Positions 54,782 to 64,000 of a stretch of DNA of 64,000 bases are shown here, piece after piece. The DNA is taken from NCBI RefSeq assembly GCF_008124835.1, contig NZ_VNHW01000006.1, positions 213,069 to 277,068 on the forward strand, read 5' to 3'. A model generated the notes under the pieces. The model ran no database searches and was not told where the DNA came from. It saw only the letters and a list, made by a program, of their open reading frames with translations. Origin of the DNA: Blastococcus xanthinilyticus. Lineage in GTDB: Bacteria; Actinomycetota; Actinomycetes; Mycobacteriales; Geodermatophilaceae. Position 1 is the first letter of the stretch. The number at the start of each line of letters is the position of its first letter. Position numbers and translations under genes: made by a program.

Positions 54782-56133
54782 GTCCGTGTCTCCTTCGTGC
54801 GGGGCGGCGGAGGGCGGTGCGACGTCCGGGCGGAGGCCACCCGGCGGCGGTCGAGCTCGACGGTCTGCCGGAGGTGGTCGAGGCACGCGACGGTGGTGCC
54901 CACGTTCCCGACCAGTCCACCCTTGGTGACGATGGTCAGCCCGTCCCACGGCCCGCCGACGAGTGCCCCGGCGACCGCCAGGGGGACCACTTCGCCGGAG
55001 ATGTCCAGCCCGTGGGAGCCGAGCTCGGCCAGGACGGCGGCGGTCACGTCGCCGCCGGTGGTGAACAGCCCGTCCACCGGGTGCTCCTCCAGTACGCGGC
55101 GGACCGCCGTCGCCAGGGAGCGCGGGATGCGGGCGGCGTCCTCCGCCGTCGTCGGCTGGACGTCGGCGTCCTCGACCACGGTGGCGAACACGACGATGTC
55201 GTCCCCGCCGGCCCCGGCGAGTGCGGAGCCGAGGACGGCGACCGCCGCCTCGACGTCGGGCACGGCGCTGCCGGGCAGCACCGGCACCCGGTGCACCGCG
55301 GCGCCGCGCTCGGCGACCAGCTGCCGGAGCTGCTTGCGGGTGAGCTCGGTCGCCGATCCGGACACCACCAGGAGCGGCGCGCCCTGCGCGGTGCGGGTGA
55401 GGCCGAGGGCCCGCGCCATCGCCACCGAGCACGGGCCCGGGTCGCTGGTCACCCACACCAGCTCCTGCCCGGCCGACGCGGCGACCGCCGCGGTGGCGAC
55501 GCGGTCGAGGTGCTCCTCGGTGGTGGCGTCGGCGATCAGGATCTGCACGCCGTCGGCGAGGGCCGAGCCGATGGCGGCGACCAGGTCCGCCGCCGGGCCG
55601 GTCACCGTGGCCATGGGCACCAGCGCGGCCGACAGGCCGGTCTGCTGCCGCAGGATCTGCGCGACCTCCGAGGTGCGCACGGGGCTGCGGGCGTCGCGGG
55701 CGACCTCGGTCTCCTCCAGCCGCCGGCCGTCGAGCAGCTGGGTGCCCCCGATGGTGTGCCGCCCGGCCGTCGGGTGCGCCGGCGCGCAGAGCACCACCAC
55801 CCGCGCCCCGGCGAGCCGGCGCACCTCGTCGGCCACCGCCTCGGTGGTGGCGCCGACGTTGCCGCGCAACGTGGTGTCGATCCGGTTGCAGACCAGCCGG
55901 GCCGGCCACCCGGTGCGGACGACGGCCCGGGCCAGCGCCGCCGCCTCCTCCGGCGAGGCGTGCCGGCTGTCGGTCGTGGCGACCACCACGTCGAAGCGGG
56001 CGGCCATCCCGGCGACCACGTCGGCCCGGGTGGCGGCGCTCGCCGTCGCCGCCCGCAGGCCGGCGGACGCGAAGTCCGCGGCGGTCGCGTTCGCGCCGGT
56101 CAGGTCGTCGGCGACGACGAGTACCTCGGCCAT
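54778..56133 (-). CDS. Four-carbon acid sugar kinase (DUF1537, DtnK-like)
   Basis: A 451-aa kinase of the DUF1537/OtnK family. The N-terminal acid-sugar domain has VVADDLTGANATAADFA and FDVVVATTDSRHAS; the C-terminal nucleotide domain has LFTTGGDVTAAVLAELG and VGGPWDGLTIVTKGG. It phosphorylates a C4 sugar acid such as D-threonate at O4. Without a neighbouring dehydrogenase or isomerase (LtnD, OtnC, OtnI), direct kinase-PdxA2 catabolism of D-threonate is the simplest reading. It overlaps pdxA2 (ATGA) and lies 20 bp after the permease gene. Confidence 0.9.
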   Translation of the reverse strand: MAEVLVVADDLTGANATAADFASAGLRAATASAATRADVVAGMAARFDVVVATTDSRHASPEEAAALARAVVRTGWPARLVCNRIDTTLRGNVGATTEAVADEVRRLAGARVVVLCAPAHPTAGRHTIGGTQLLDGRRLEETEVARDARSPVRTSEVAQILRQQTGLSAALVPMATVTGPAADLVAAIGSALADGVQILIADATTEEHLDRVATAAVAASAGQELVWVTSDPGPCSVAMARALGLTRTAQGAPLLVVSGSATELTRKQLRQLVAERGAAVHRVPVLPGSAVPDVEAAVAVLGSALAGAGGDDIVVFATVVEDADVQPTTAEDAARIPRSLATAVRRVLEEHPVDGLFTTGGDVTAAVLAELGSHGLDISGEVVPLAVAGALVGGPWDGLTIVTKGGLVGNVGTTVACLDHLRQTVELDRRRVASARTSHRPPPPRTKETRT

Positions 56134-56152
56134 CAGCTGGGGCTCCCGCCGG

Positions 56153-57658
56153 TCAGAGGAACAGGCTGGCGATGAGCAGCAGCGGGAGCGACGCCAGCCA
56201 GACCGCGGTGGTGATGCCGGACCAGCCCTTCAGCGCCGCGGTGCCCTCCAGCCCGGTGAACCGGGTGACGACCCAGAAGTAGGAGTCGTTGAAGTAGCTG
56301 AAGACCATGGAGCCGGCGCAGCACGCCAGGGCGGCCAGCAGCGGCGACAGCCCGAGGGCGAGGACGAGCGGCGCCGTCACCGAGGCGGCGGTGATCATCG
56401 CGACCGTCCCCGACCCCTGCGCGAGGCGGACCAGCGAGGCCACGAGGAACGGCACGAGCACGCTCGGCAGCGACAGCGCGGACACCGCCTCGGCCAGCTC
56501 GTTGCCCACCCCGGTGTCCCGCAGCACCTGACCGAGCGCGCCACCGGCACCGGTGATCAGGATGATCAGGCCGGCCGAGGCGGCGGCGTCGGCGAGCCAG
56601 CCGTGCACCCGGTTGCGCGGCGTCCAGCGCGGGAGCAGCAGGTAGACGGCCAGGATGATGCCGATGATCAGCGCGACGACCGGGTTGCCGATGAAGCCCA
56701 TCACCGAGGCGAGCCCGGACGGGGTGTACTCGTCTGTCGGGGCCAGGACGCCCTGCGCGTTCCGGTCGCTCGCGGTGGCGACGGTGTTCGCGACGATCAG
56801 CAGGAGCGGGACGAGCAGCGGGACGGCGGCCAGCCAGAAGCCCACCTTGTGCGGTGCGGCGCCCGCCGGCGGCTCGCCCAGGGCGGACGGGGTGTCCTCC
56901 CGCAGCGGTTCGCCGGTGACCTCGTCCGGCCCGGCCCCGGTCCCGCCGCCACCCGAGGCCGCGGCGCCGGGGGCGTTCGCAGCCGCGCTCGTGCCGGCCG
57001 GCACGCCGGCGTAGACGGCCTCGCGGACGTTGGGGCTGATCTCGCTCTCGAGCTTCGGCCCGATCCAGGTGGCGTAGGCGATGACCACGGGGAGGAGCAG
57101 GAGCGCGAAGACCAGCCCGGCGAGGATGAGCGCGCCCAGGTCGGTGCCCAGGATGCCGGCCACGCCGAGCGGGCCGGGCGTCGGCGGGACGAGGTGGTGG
57201 GTCAGGGTCATGCCGCAGCCCAGGGCGAGCGCCAGGGTGACGTAGCGGCCGCGGATCCGGCGGGCGATCGAGCGGGCGAGCGGGTTCATGATCACGTACC
57301 CGGAGTCGCAGAACACCGGGATGGAGACGACGGCTCCGGTCCCCGCCATGGCCCAGTGCTCCCGACCCTTGCCGAGCAGCTTGACGAACTTCTGGGCGAG
57401 CGCGTCGGCGGCGCCGGAGACCTCGAGGATCTTGCCGATCGCGACACCCAGCCCGATCACGATGCCGATCGAGGCCAGCGTGTTGCCGAAGCCGGTGGTG
57501 ATCGAGGCGATGATCTCCCCCGCCGGCGCGCCGGCGACGAAGCCGGTCACCAGGGCCGCGATCAGCAGCGCCACGAAGGCGTCGAGCCGGGTGCGCAGGA
57601 CGATCACGACGATCGTCGCGATCCCCAGCGCCAGGGCGAGAAGCAGTTGCACGTCCAT
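56153..57658 (-). CDS. GntP family permease
   Basis: A 501-aa membrane protein with about 12 helices, of the gluconate:H+ symporter (GntP) family. Typical features are ALVTGFVAGAPAGEIIASITTGFGNTL-like helices near the start, VSIPVFCDSGYVIMNPLAR and a C-terminal SYFNDSYFWVVTRF. It should import the C4 sugar acid used by the following kinase and dehydrogenase. ATG 57658 has AGAGAGG nearby. An Ala/Gly/Pro linker of about 50 residues in the middle loop is unusual in length. Confidence 0.92.
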   Translation of the reverse strand: MDVQLLLALALGIATIVVIVLRTRLDAFVALLIAALVTGFVAGAPAGEIIASITTGFGNTLASIGIVIGLGVAIGKILEVSGAADALAQKFVKLLGKGREHWAMAGTGAVVSIPVFCDSGYVIMNPLARSIARRIRGRYVTLALALGCGMTLTHHLVPPTPGPLGVAGILGTDLGALILAGLVFALLLLPVVIAYATWIGPKLESEISPNVREAVYAGVPAGTSAAANAPGAAASGGGGTGAGPDEVTGEPLREDTPSALGEPPAGAAPHKVGFWLAAVPLLVPLLLIVANTVATASDRNAQGVLAPTDEYTPSGLASVMGFIGNPVVALIIGIILAVYLLLPRWTPRNRVHGWLADAAASAGLIILITGAGGALGQVLRDTGVGNELAEAVSALSLPSVLVPFLVASLVRLAQGSGTVAMITAASVTAPLVLALGLSPLLAALACCAGSMVFSYFNDSYFWVVTRFTGLEGTAALKGWSGITTAVWLASLPLLLIASLFL

Positions 57659-57721
57659 GCGGGACCTCTCTGACACTCCTCCGCCGTTGGAGGAATCCAG
57701 AGGAATGGTGGAGCACGTCAC

Positions 57722-57767
57722 TGCGCACAGCAAGCGCTACTGGCGAAAAACGTGCGCAGACTGCGCA
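57722..57767. promoter_or_regulatory. Three TGCGCA sites upstream of the GntP operon
   Basis: TGCGCA occurs at 57722, 57753 and 57762; the last two form GTGCGCAGACTGCGCAAC with a 3-base centre. The 31-bp step from the first to the second is about three helical turns. They sit 64-109 bp before the permease start, a good place for the DeoR repressor encoded in the same operon. Confidence 0.5.
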
Positions 57768-57791
57768 ACTAGCTCCTGACCGCGCCACGGG

Positions 57792-57840
57792 TGCGCGCTC
57801 GTCGTGGTCCCGGGCGCCGGATCACCACGACGAGCGCGCA
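57792..57840. terminator. 17-bp-arm hairpin upstream of the GntP operon
   Basis: Perfect arms TGCGCGCTCGTCGTGGT and ACCACGACGAGCGCGCA with a 15-base loop. It lies after the fadE19-side repeats and 134 bp before gntP (minus strand). It may end transcription coming from the fadE19 operon, insulating the next operon. Confidence 0.65.
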
Positions 57841-57860
57841 ACCGCCCTCCTCGTACCCGT

Positions 57861-58040
57861 CAGCCGACGCCCTGCCCCTGGTCGGCCTCCGCCACCGGTC
57901 CGCTCCTCGGTCGCTGGCGCTCCCTGCGATGCTCCCGCCGGCGTCAGCCGACGCCCTGCCCCTGGTCGGCCTCCGCCACCGGTCCGCTCCTCGGTCGCTG
58001 GCGCTCCCTGCGATGCTCCCGCCGGCGTCAGCCGACGCCG
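57861..58040. repeat. 84-bp tandem repeat at the 3' end of fadE19
   Basis: A unit of 84 bp starting CAGCCGACGCC is present twice and is identical at every position (57861-57944, 57945-58028). A third, partial copy continues into the last codons of fadE19. So each unit begins with the gene's terminal Gly-Val-Gly-stop, read on the minus strand. Confidence 0.9.
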
Positions 58041-59182
58041 AGGTCGCGGGCGATCAGCATCCGCTGCACCTCGCTGGTGCCCTCGCCGATCTCCAGGATC
58101 TTCGCGTCCCGGTAGAACCGGCCGACCGGGAACTCGTTCATGAACCCGTAGCCGCCGTGCACCTGGGTGGCGTAGCGGGCGTTGTCCATCGCGACCTCGG
58201 AGCTGTACAGCTTGGCGATCGAGGCCTCGCGCCTGAACGGCTCGCCCCGCAGCATCTTCTCCGCCGCCCGGTAGTAGGCCAGCCGCGCGGTGGAGGCCCG
58301 CACCTCCATGTCGGCGATCATGAACTGGATCGCCTGGTTCCGGCCGATCGGCTGACCGAAGGCCTCGCGCTCGGCGGCGTACTTGATCGACTCGTCCACG
58401 CAGCCCTGCGCGAGCCCGACCGACAGCGCCGAGATCGCGATCCGGCCCTCGTCGAGGATGGAGAGGAACTGGGCGAACCCGCGACCGCGCTGCCCCACGA
58501 GGTTCTCCTCGGGCACCCGGCAGTCGTCGAAGGAGAGCTCGCGGGTGTCCGAGGCGTTCCAGCCGACCTTGGAGTAGCGCTTGCCGACGCTGAAGCCCGG
58601 CGTGCCCGACGGCACGATGATCGCCGAGATCTCCTTGCCGCCCTGCGGCTTGTCGCCGGTGACGGCGGTGACCGTGACCAGCTCGGTCAGGTCGGTGCCG
58701 GAGTTGGTGATGAACGCCTTCGAGCCGTTGATCACCCAGTGCCCGTCCTCCAGCCGCGCGGTGGTGCGGGTGGACCCGGCATCCGAGCCGCCGCCCGCCT
58801 CGGTCAGCCCGAAGGCGCCCAGCGCCTCACCCGCGCAGAGCCGGGGCAGCCACTCCCGCTTCTGCTCCTCGGTGCCGAACCGGAAGATCGGCATGGCGCC
58901 CAGCGAGACGCCGGCCTCCACGGTGATCGCCATCGAGCTGTCCACGCGGGCCAGCTCCTCCAGCGCCACGCAGAGGTCGAAGTAGGTGCCACCCCCGCCG
59001 CCGTACTCCTCGGGGAACGGCAGGCCGAACAGGCCCAGCTCGCCCATCTGCCGCACGATCTCCGTCGGGAACTCGTCCCGCTCGTAGAACTCGCCGATCT
59101 GCGGGGCGATCACCTCCTGCGCGAACTCGCGGACGGTCGTGCGGAGGCTCTCGGTCTCGTCGCTGAGCCGGTAGTCCAACAT
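58028..59182 (-). CDS. fadE19: Acyl-CoA dehydrogenase (FadE19-like)
   Basis: A 384-aa flavoprotein of the acyl-CoA dehydrogenase family. FAD features are AFGLTEAGGGSDAGS, ITNSG and a C-terminal TQVHGGYGFMNEFPVGRFY; the MCAD-type catalytic Glu is Glu367 in IGEGTSEV. It desaturates a short- or branched-chain acyl-CoA. Its order behind accD1-accA1 and the divergent TetR gene matches M. tuberculosis fadE19-accA1-accD1 (Rv2500c-Rv2502c), linked to leucine breakdown. ATG 59182 overlaps the accA1 stop (TGATG). Confidence 0.9.
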   Translation of the reverse strand: MLDYRLSDETESLRTTVREFAQEVIAPQIGEFYERDEFPTEIVRQMGELGLFGLPFPEEYGGGGGTYFDLCVALEELARVDSSMAITVEAGVSLGAMPIFRFGTEEQKREWLPRLCAGEALGAFGLTEAGGGSDAGSTRTTARLEDGHWVINGSKAFITNSGTDLTELVTVTAVTGDKPQGGKEISAIIVPSGTPGFSVGKRYSKVGWNASDTRELSFDDCRVPEENLVGQRGRGFAQFLSILDEGRIAISALSVGLAQGCVDESIKYAAEREAFGQPIGRNQAIQFMIADMEVRASTARLAYYRAAEKMLRGEPFRREASIAKLYSSEVAMDNARYATQVHGGYGFMNEFPVGRFYRDAKILEIGEGTSEVQRMLIARDLGVG

Positions 59183-61185
59183 CAGTTCTCCTGCTGCTCC
59201 GGTGCGGGCGCGGCTGGGGTCACCAGCGCCACCCGCTCGTCCAGCGCGACCGTCTGGCCCGCCGTCACACCTAGCTCGGCCACCGTCCCCGCGACCGGGG
59301 CGGTGAGCACGTGCTCCATCTTCATCGCCTCGACGACCAGCAGCGGGGTCCCCGCCGCCACCTCGTCGCCGACCGCTGCCTGCACCACCGTCACCGTGCC
59401 AGGCATGGGCGAGGTGACGACGCCGTCCCCCGCTCCCGAACCCGCCGCCGCGGACGCCAGCCGCTCCTGCTCGCGCAGCTCGGTCACGTGCCCGTCGGCG
59501 GCCAGCCACACCGAACCGCCCACGTGCGCGACCGCGTAGCGGACGGTCGAGTCGCCGACGGTGACCAGCAGGTCGTCCCCGACGCGCACCGCGCGGGACG
59601 GCACGACCCCACCGGCGACCCGCAGCTCCGCCGCGGCGGCCCGCCCGCGGAGCTCGACCTCCACCGGCTCGCCGCCGGGCGCCTGCAGCCGGCGGACCGT
59701 CCACGCCGGCTCCCCGAGCCGCCAGCCGTCGGGCACGTCGAAGCGGTCGACGACCGGGCCGGCGGGCTCCGCCTCCAGCTGGAGGGCGAGCGCGGCGGCG
59801 GCGTGCACCGACCAGGGCACCGGCTCGGCCGCCGTCAGCTCCTCGCCCCGCCGCTCGATCAGCCCGGTGTCCAGGGTTCCGGCGACGACGTCGCCGTCGG
59901 TGAGCAGCGCCCGCAGGAAGGGTGCGTTGGTGGTGACGCCGAGGACGGCGGTGCGGCCCAGCGCGCCGACCAGGCGCGCCCGCGCGGTCTCCCGGTCCGG
60001 GCCCCAGGCGACGACCTTGGCCAGCATGGGGTCGTAGTCGGTGCCTACCACGGTGCCGACGGCCAGCGAGCTGTCCACCCGCACCCCGGGGCCGGAGGGC
60101 TCGACCAGGCCGAGCACCGTGCCGGCCTGCGGCAGGAACCCGCGCGCCGGGTCCTCGGCGTACAACCGGGCCTCGATGGCATGCCCGTCGAGGGAGACGT
60201 CGCTCTGGTCGATCGGCAGCCGCTCACCGGCGGCCACCCGGATCTGCTGCTCGACCAGGTCCAGGCCGGTGATGCACTCGGTGACCGGGTGCTCGACCTG
60301 CAGCCGGGTGTTCATCTCGAGGAAGAAGAAGTCGCGCGGGGAGTCGGCGTCGACGATGAACTCGACGGTCCCGGCCCCGGTGTAGCCGACCGCCTTCGCC
60401 GCCTCGACCGCCGCGCGGCCCATGGACGCCCGCATCGAGGTGTCCAGCAGCGGCGAGGGCGCCTCCTCGATCACCTTCTGGTGCCGGCGCTGCAGGCTGC
60501 ACTCCCGCTCGCCGAGGTGGATGACGCTGCCGTGCGCGTCGCCGAGCACCTGCACCTCGATGTGCCGGGAGTTGCCGACGTAGCGCTCGACCAGGAGCGT
60601 GTCGTCGCCGAAGGAGTTCCGCGCCTCGCGCCGGGCGGCGGCGATCGCCTCGGCCAGCTCTCCCGCCGACCGGACGACGCGCATGCCCTTGCCGCCGCCG
60701 CCCGCGCTCGGCTTGAGCAGCACCGGGAAGCCGGCGGCGACGGCGGCCTCGGCCACCGCGTCGTCGTCCATCCCCGGCTCGCTGCGCCCCGGCACGACCG
60801 GCACGCCCGCGGCCATCACCGTCCGCTTGGCGCGGATCTTGTCGCCCATCGCCTCGATCGCGGCGACCGGCGGGCCGATGAACACGATCCCGGCGTCGCC
60901 GCAGGCGCGGGCGAAGTCGACGTTCTCCGACAGGAACCCGTAGCCGGGATGGATTGCCTGCGCGCCGGTCTGCTCCGCGGCCGCCAGCACCCGCTCGATG
61001 GACAGGTAGCTCTGCACGGCCGGTGCCGGGCCGAGCCGGACGGCGACGTCGGCCAGCCGGGTGTGCAGCGCGCCGGCGTCGGCGTCGCTGTGCACGGCGA
61101 CCGACCGGATGCCCATCTCGCGCAGCGTGCGGATGACCCGGACGGCGATCTCGCCGCGGTTGGCGACCAGGACGGTGTCGAACAT
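59182..61185 (-). CDS. accA1: Acyl-CoA carboxylase biotin-carboxylase/carrier subunit (AccA1-like)
   Basis: A 667-aa alpha subunit. N-terminal biotin carboxylase (LVANRGEIAVRVIRTLREMG; ATP-grasp PSAGGGGKGMRVVR; EMNTRLQVEHPVTE), then a linker, then a biotinyl domain with the biotin Lys622 in VVEAMKMEHV. It carboxylates biotin with ATP and bicarbonate for transfer by the AccD1 subunit, probably on 3-methylcrotonyl-CoA. ATG 61185 is used. The stop overlaps the fadE19 start. Confidence 0.94.
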   Translation of the reverse strand: MFDTVLVANRGEIAVRVIRTLREMGIRSVAVHSDADAGALHTRLADVAVRLGPAPAVQSYLSIERVLAAAEQTGAQAIHPGYGFLSENVDFARACGDAGIVFIGPPVAAIEAMGDKIRAKRTVMAAGVPVVPGRSEPGMDDDAVAEAAVAAGFPVLLKPSAGGGGKGMRVVRSAGELAEAIAAARREARNSFGDDTLLVERYVGNSRHIEVQVLGDAHGSVIHLGERECSLQRRHQKVIEEAPSPLLDTSMRASMGRAAVEAAKAVGYTGAGTVEFIVDADSPRDFFFLEMNTRLQVEHPVTECITGLDLVEQQIRVAAGERLPIDQSDVSLDGHAIEARLYAEDPARGFLPQAGTVLGLVEPSGPGVRVDSSLAVGTVVGTDYDPMLAKVVAWGPDRETARARLVGALGRTAVLGVTTNAPFLRALLTDGDVVAGTLDTGLIERRGEELTAAEPVPWSVHAAAALALQLEAEPAGPVVDRFDVPDGWRLGEPAWTVRRLQAPGGEPVEVELRGRAAAAELRVAGGVVPSRAVRVGDDLLVTVGDSTVRYAVAHVGGSVWLAADGHVTELREQERLASAAAGSGAGDGVVTSPMPGTVTVVQAAVGDEVAAGTPLLVVEAMKMEHVLTAPVAGTVAELGVTAGQTVALDERVALVTPAAPAPEQQEN

Positions 61186-61202
61186 CAGGCGGGCTCCCCC
61201 GG

Positions 61203-61251
61203 TCACATCCGGAAGACGCCGTAGCCGACGTCCTCCAACGGCGCGTTGGCA
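61203..61251 (-). pseudogene. Remnant of a second accD1 3' end
   Basis: Between accD1 and accA1 lies a diverged second copy of the last ~17 codons of accD1, translating [15 protein letters not shown] and stop. The true copy ends [15 protein letters not shown] at 61270. The two are 67 bp apart and about 86-88% identical by eye. The remnant is not translated in the accD1 frame and looks like a recombination or duplication scar. Confidence 0.8.
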
Positions 61252-61269
61252 CGTCGTGGACGTGAGAGG

Positions 61270-62883
<1,614 letters not shown>

Positions 62884-62891
62884 GCCCAGCA

Positions 62892-62909
62892 GGTTAACCG
62901 TCGTTCACC
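62892..62909. promoter_or_regulatory. TetR-type operator 1 (accD1 side)
   Basis: GGTTAAC-CGTC-GTTCACC, an imperfect palindrome 9 bp from the accD1 start. It shares the centre CGTC and arms with operator 2, 43 bp away (about four helical turns). Confidence 0.6.
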
Positions 62910-62932
62910 GCCGGGGTCCACTCCCGCGCCGC

Positions 62933-62954
62933 GGGGTGAACCGTCGTTCACCCC
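62933..62954. promoter_or_regulatory. TetR-type operator 2 (tetR side)
   Basis: GGGGTGAAC-CGTC-GTTCACCCC, perfect 9-bp arms, 18 bp before the TetR start. The same motif as operator 1; the divergent TetR protein is the expected binder, controlling both itself and accD1-accA1-fadE19. Confidence 0.7.
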
Positions 62955-62972
62955 GGCGCTACCATCCCTGCC

Positions 62973-63599
62973 ATGACGAGGGCGGGCACGCAGGCGGGCC
63001 CCGGCCGGTCGGCGCGCGACACCGCCCTCATCGCCGATACCTCGCACCCCTCCCGCCGGGAGCAGATCCTGCAGGCCGCCGCCCAGCTGTTCGCCGAGCG
63101 CGGCGCCCGCGCGGTCGGCGTCGACGACATCGGCGCCGCGGTGGGGGTCACCGGCCCGGCGATCTACCGCCACTTCGCGAGCAAGGACGCGATGCTCGCG
63201 GAGATGCTCGTGGGCATCAGCGAGCGGCTCGCCGACGGCGCCCGAGAGCGGATCGCCGAGGCGGGGCCGGAACCGGCCGCCCAACTGCGCGCCCTGATCG
63301 ACTTCCAGGTCGAGTTCGCCCTCGACAACCCGGCGCTGATCGTGGTGCACGACCGCGATCTGCCGTCGCTCCCCGGTGCCGATGCCGCGGCGGTGCGCCG
63401 GCTGCAGCGCCGCTACGTCGAGGAGTGGGTGGCGGTGCTCGCCCGGCTGCACCACGGCGACGACGCCGCCGCCTGCCGGGCGCGCGCCCACGCCGTCTTC
63501 GGTTTGATCAACTCCACGCCGCACAGCGCCGGCCGGCTGGGTCGCCCGGCCATGGGCGAGCTGCTCCGGCGCATGGCCTGGTCCGCCGCCACCGGCTGA
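62973..63599 (+). CDS. TetR family transcriptional regulator
   Basis: A 208-aa regulator. The N-terminal HTH region is AAQLFAERGARAVGVDDIGA with VTGPAIYRHFASKDAML (residues ~35-75); the C-terminal ligand domain is helical. It lies divergent to accD1, as Rv2506 does upstream of the M. tuberculosis cluster, and probably represses the branched-chain catabolic operon until an acyl-CoA appears. ATG 62973 is used. Confidence 0.92.
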   Translation: MTRAGTQAGPGRSARDTALIADTSHPSRREQILQAAAQLFAERGARAVGVDDIGAAVGVTGPAIYRHFASKDAMLAEMLVGISERLADGARERIAEAGPEPAAQLRALIDFQVEFALDNPALIVVHDRDLPSLPGADAAAVRRLQRRYVEEWVAVLARLHHGDDAAACRARAHAVFGLINSTPHSAGRLGRPAMGELLRRMAWSAATG

Positions 63600-63717
63600 A
63601 CGCAGTCGCTTCCGGCTCAGCCTGACTGGGCGCGGGCGTCATCGCGCTCGCTCGCTGCGGATTCGTCGCCACCCTGCAGCCCGCCGCGAACTCGGCCGGA
63701 TCCTCGGCGCCGACGGC
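63600..63717. other. Short gene-free spacer after the TetR gene
   Basis: This 118-bp spacer separates the TetR stop from the end of the interrupted HNH gene. No hairpin, repeat or start codon with a ribosome site stood out. Confidence 0.4.
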
Positions 63718-63931
63718 TCAGGGGCCGGCGCGGCTGAGGATCTCGGTGCCGTCCGGCCGGTAGGTGTGCCAGTGAGCGGTGCCGGGATCTCGGCGAATCG
63801 CGAATCCGCCTTCGTGACAGCTGGTGTGGTGCCGCTCGCAGAGGAGCGCCCCGTTGTCGCAGCTGGTCGGGCCGCCGTGTGCCCAGTGGATGACGTGGTG
63901 GACGTTGAGCTTGCCCCGGTCCAGCGGACGG
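63718..63931 (-). pseudogene. DUF222-type HNH endonuclease gene, 3' fragment
   Basis: The minus strand from about 63931 to the TGA at 63718 reads RPLDRGKLNVHHVIHWAHGG, then PTSCDNGALLCERHHTSCH and ends TEILSRAGP. This is the C-terminal HNH part of the abundant DUF222/HNH family (HH...N...H residues visible). The gene's upstream part is missing because an IS3-type transposase end abuts it. It was therefore probably interrupted by the insertion sequence. Confidence 0.8.
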
Positions 63932-64000
63932 CTAGGTACTGAGCATGGCGTAGGCAGCGGGGGTTCGGTAGCCGAGGGCGGAGTGCAGTCGGTGGTTGTT
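63932..64000 (-). mobile_element. IS3-family transposase, C-terminal end (partial)
   Basis: The minus strand from base 64000 to the TAG at 63932 encodes NNHRLHSALGYRTPAAYAML and two more residues (ST), the C-terminal signature of IS3-type OrfB transposases. The rest lies beyond the window. It abuts the HNH fragment, showing the element's end. The terminal inverted repeat cannot be confirmed without the other end. Confidence 0.75.

Noticed and set aside
52280..57673. A 1797-codon open plus-strand frame across the C4 sugar-acid operon
   Set aside because: It is antisense to glycerate kinase tail, DeoR, PdxA2, kinase and permease genes, with Arg/Pro/Gly-rich translation and no domain; high GC removes stop codons from this strand.
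57791..59539. Plus-strand protein containing the 28-residue repeat at 57861-58028
   Set aside because: The frame runs antisense into fadE19 and accA1; the in-frame repeat follows from the 84-bp unit being a multiple of three.

Overview
The window looks like chromosomal DNA of a very high-GC actinobacterium. GTG starts are frequent, neighbouring genes often overlap by 4 bp, and several markers are actinobacterial: a mycothiol-type MDMPI protein, a fused FbiC for coenzyme F420, a GlbO truncated haemoglobin and an accD1-accA1-fadE19 block. The overall style suggests Geodermatophilaceae or a close relative; that placement is inference. No prophage, plasmid or CRISPR signature was seen. Only the last 70 bases belong to an insertion sequence.

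Layout. 1-18.9 kb: a conserved block whose order partly matches M. tuberculosis Rv2468c-Rv2478c as I recall it (DUF5130, CtaJ-like protein, HNH protein, glbO, GH13 glucosidase, thioesterase, ettA, ssb). Into it are set an amidase, a class F sortase with its surface-protein partner, a prolyl oligopeptidase, an MscS channel, an MFS exporter, the bioY-bioM-bioN biotin importer and a frameshifted phosphatase. A tRNA-Arg(TCT) follows. 19-23 kb: small and hypothetical genes, a long TPR protein divergent from a cupin, and a 51-aa DUF6131 protein. 23.1-27.5 kb: nrtR divergent from nadA-nadB-nadC, a self-contained NAD-synthesis unit. 27.5-36.8 kb: an LLM flavin enzyme, a PAS-GGDEF-EAL protein, a GDSL hydrolase, a TIGR01777 epimerase, a flavoprotein disulfide reductase divergent from a flavin reductase, and an acetolactate-synthase-like enzyme.

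36.9-41.4 kb: five overlapping genes encode an ECF sigma factor, a zinc-type anti-sigma factor, an ABC ATPase, an ABC permease and a class A beta-lactamase-like lipoprotein. This is the most system-like unit in the window. 41.6-50.3 kb: fbiC, an SRPBCC protein, a cupin, a broken DUF981 membrane gene, a LacI regulator and a secreted beta-helix protein. 50.8-57.7 kb: a quinone-reductase-like enzyme, glycerate kinase, and an operon of GntP permease, DUF1537 kinase, PdxA2 and a DeoR regulator, predicted to degrade a four-carbon sugar acid such as D-threonate. 58-63.6 kb: accD1-accA1-fadE19 with a divergent TetR regulator and two matching palindromic operators. The window closes with an IS3-type transposase end lying inside a DUF222-type HNH gene.

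Many gene ends carry long, near-perfect GC-rich hairpins without a T tract. Two of these share the same palindromic core, suggesting a dispersed palindrome family. Duplication scars lie at the 3' ends of fadE19 (84-bp tandem repeat) and accD1 (a second diverged copy of the last 17 codons).
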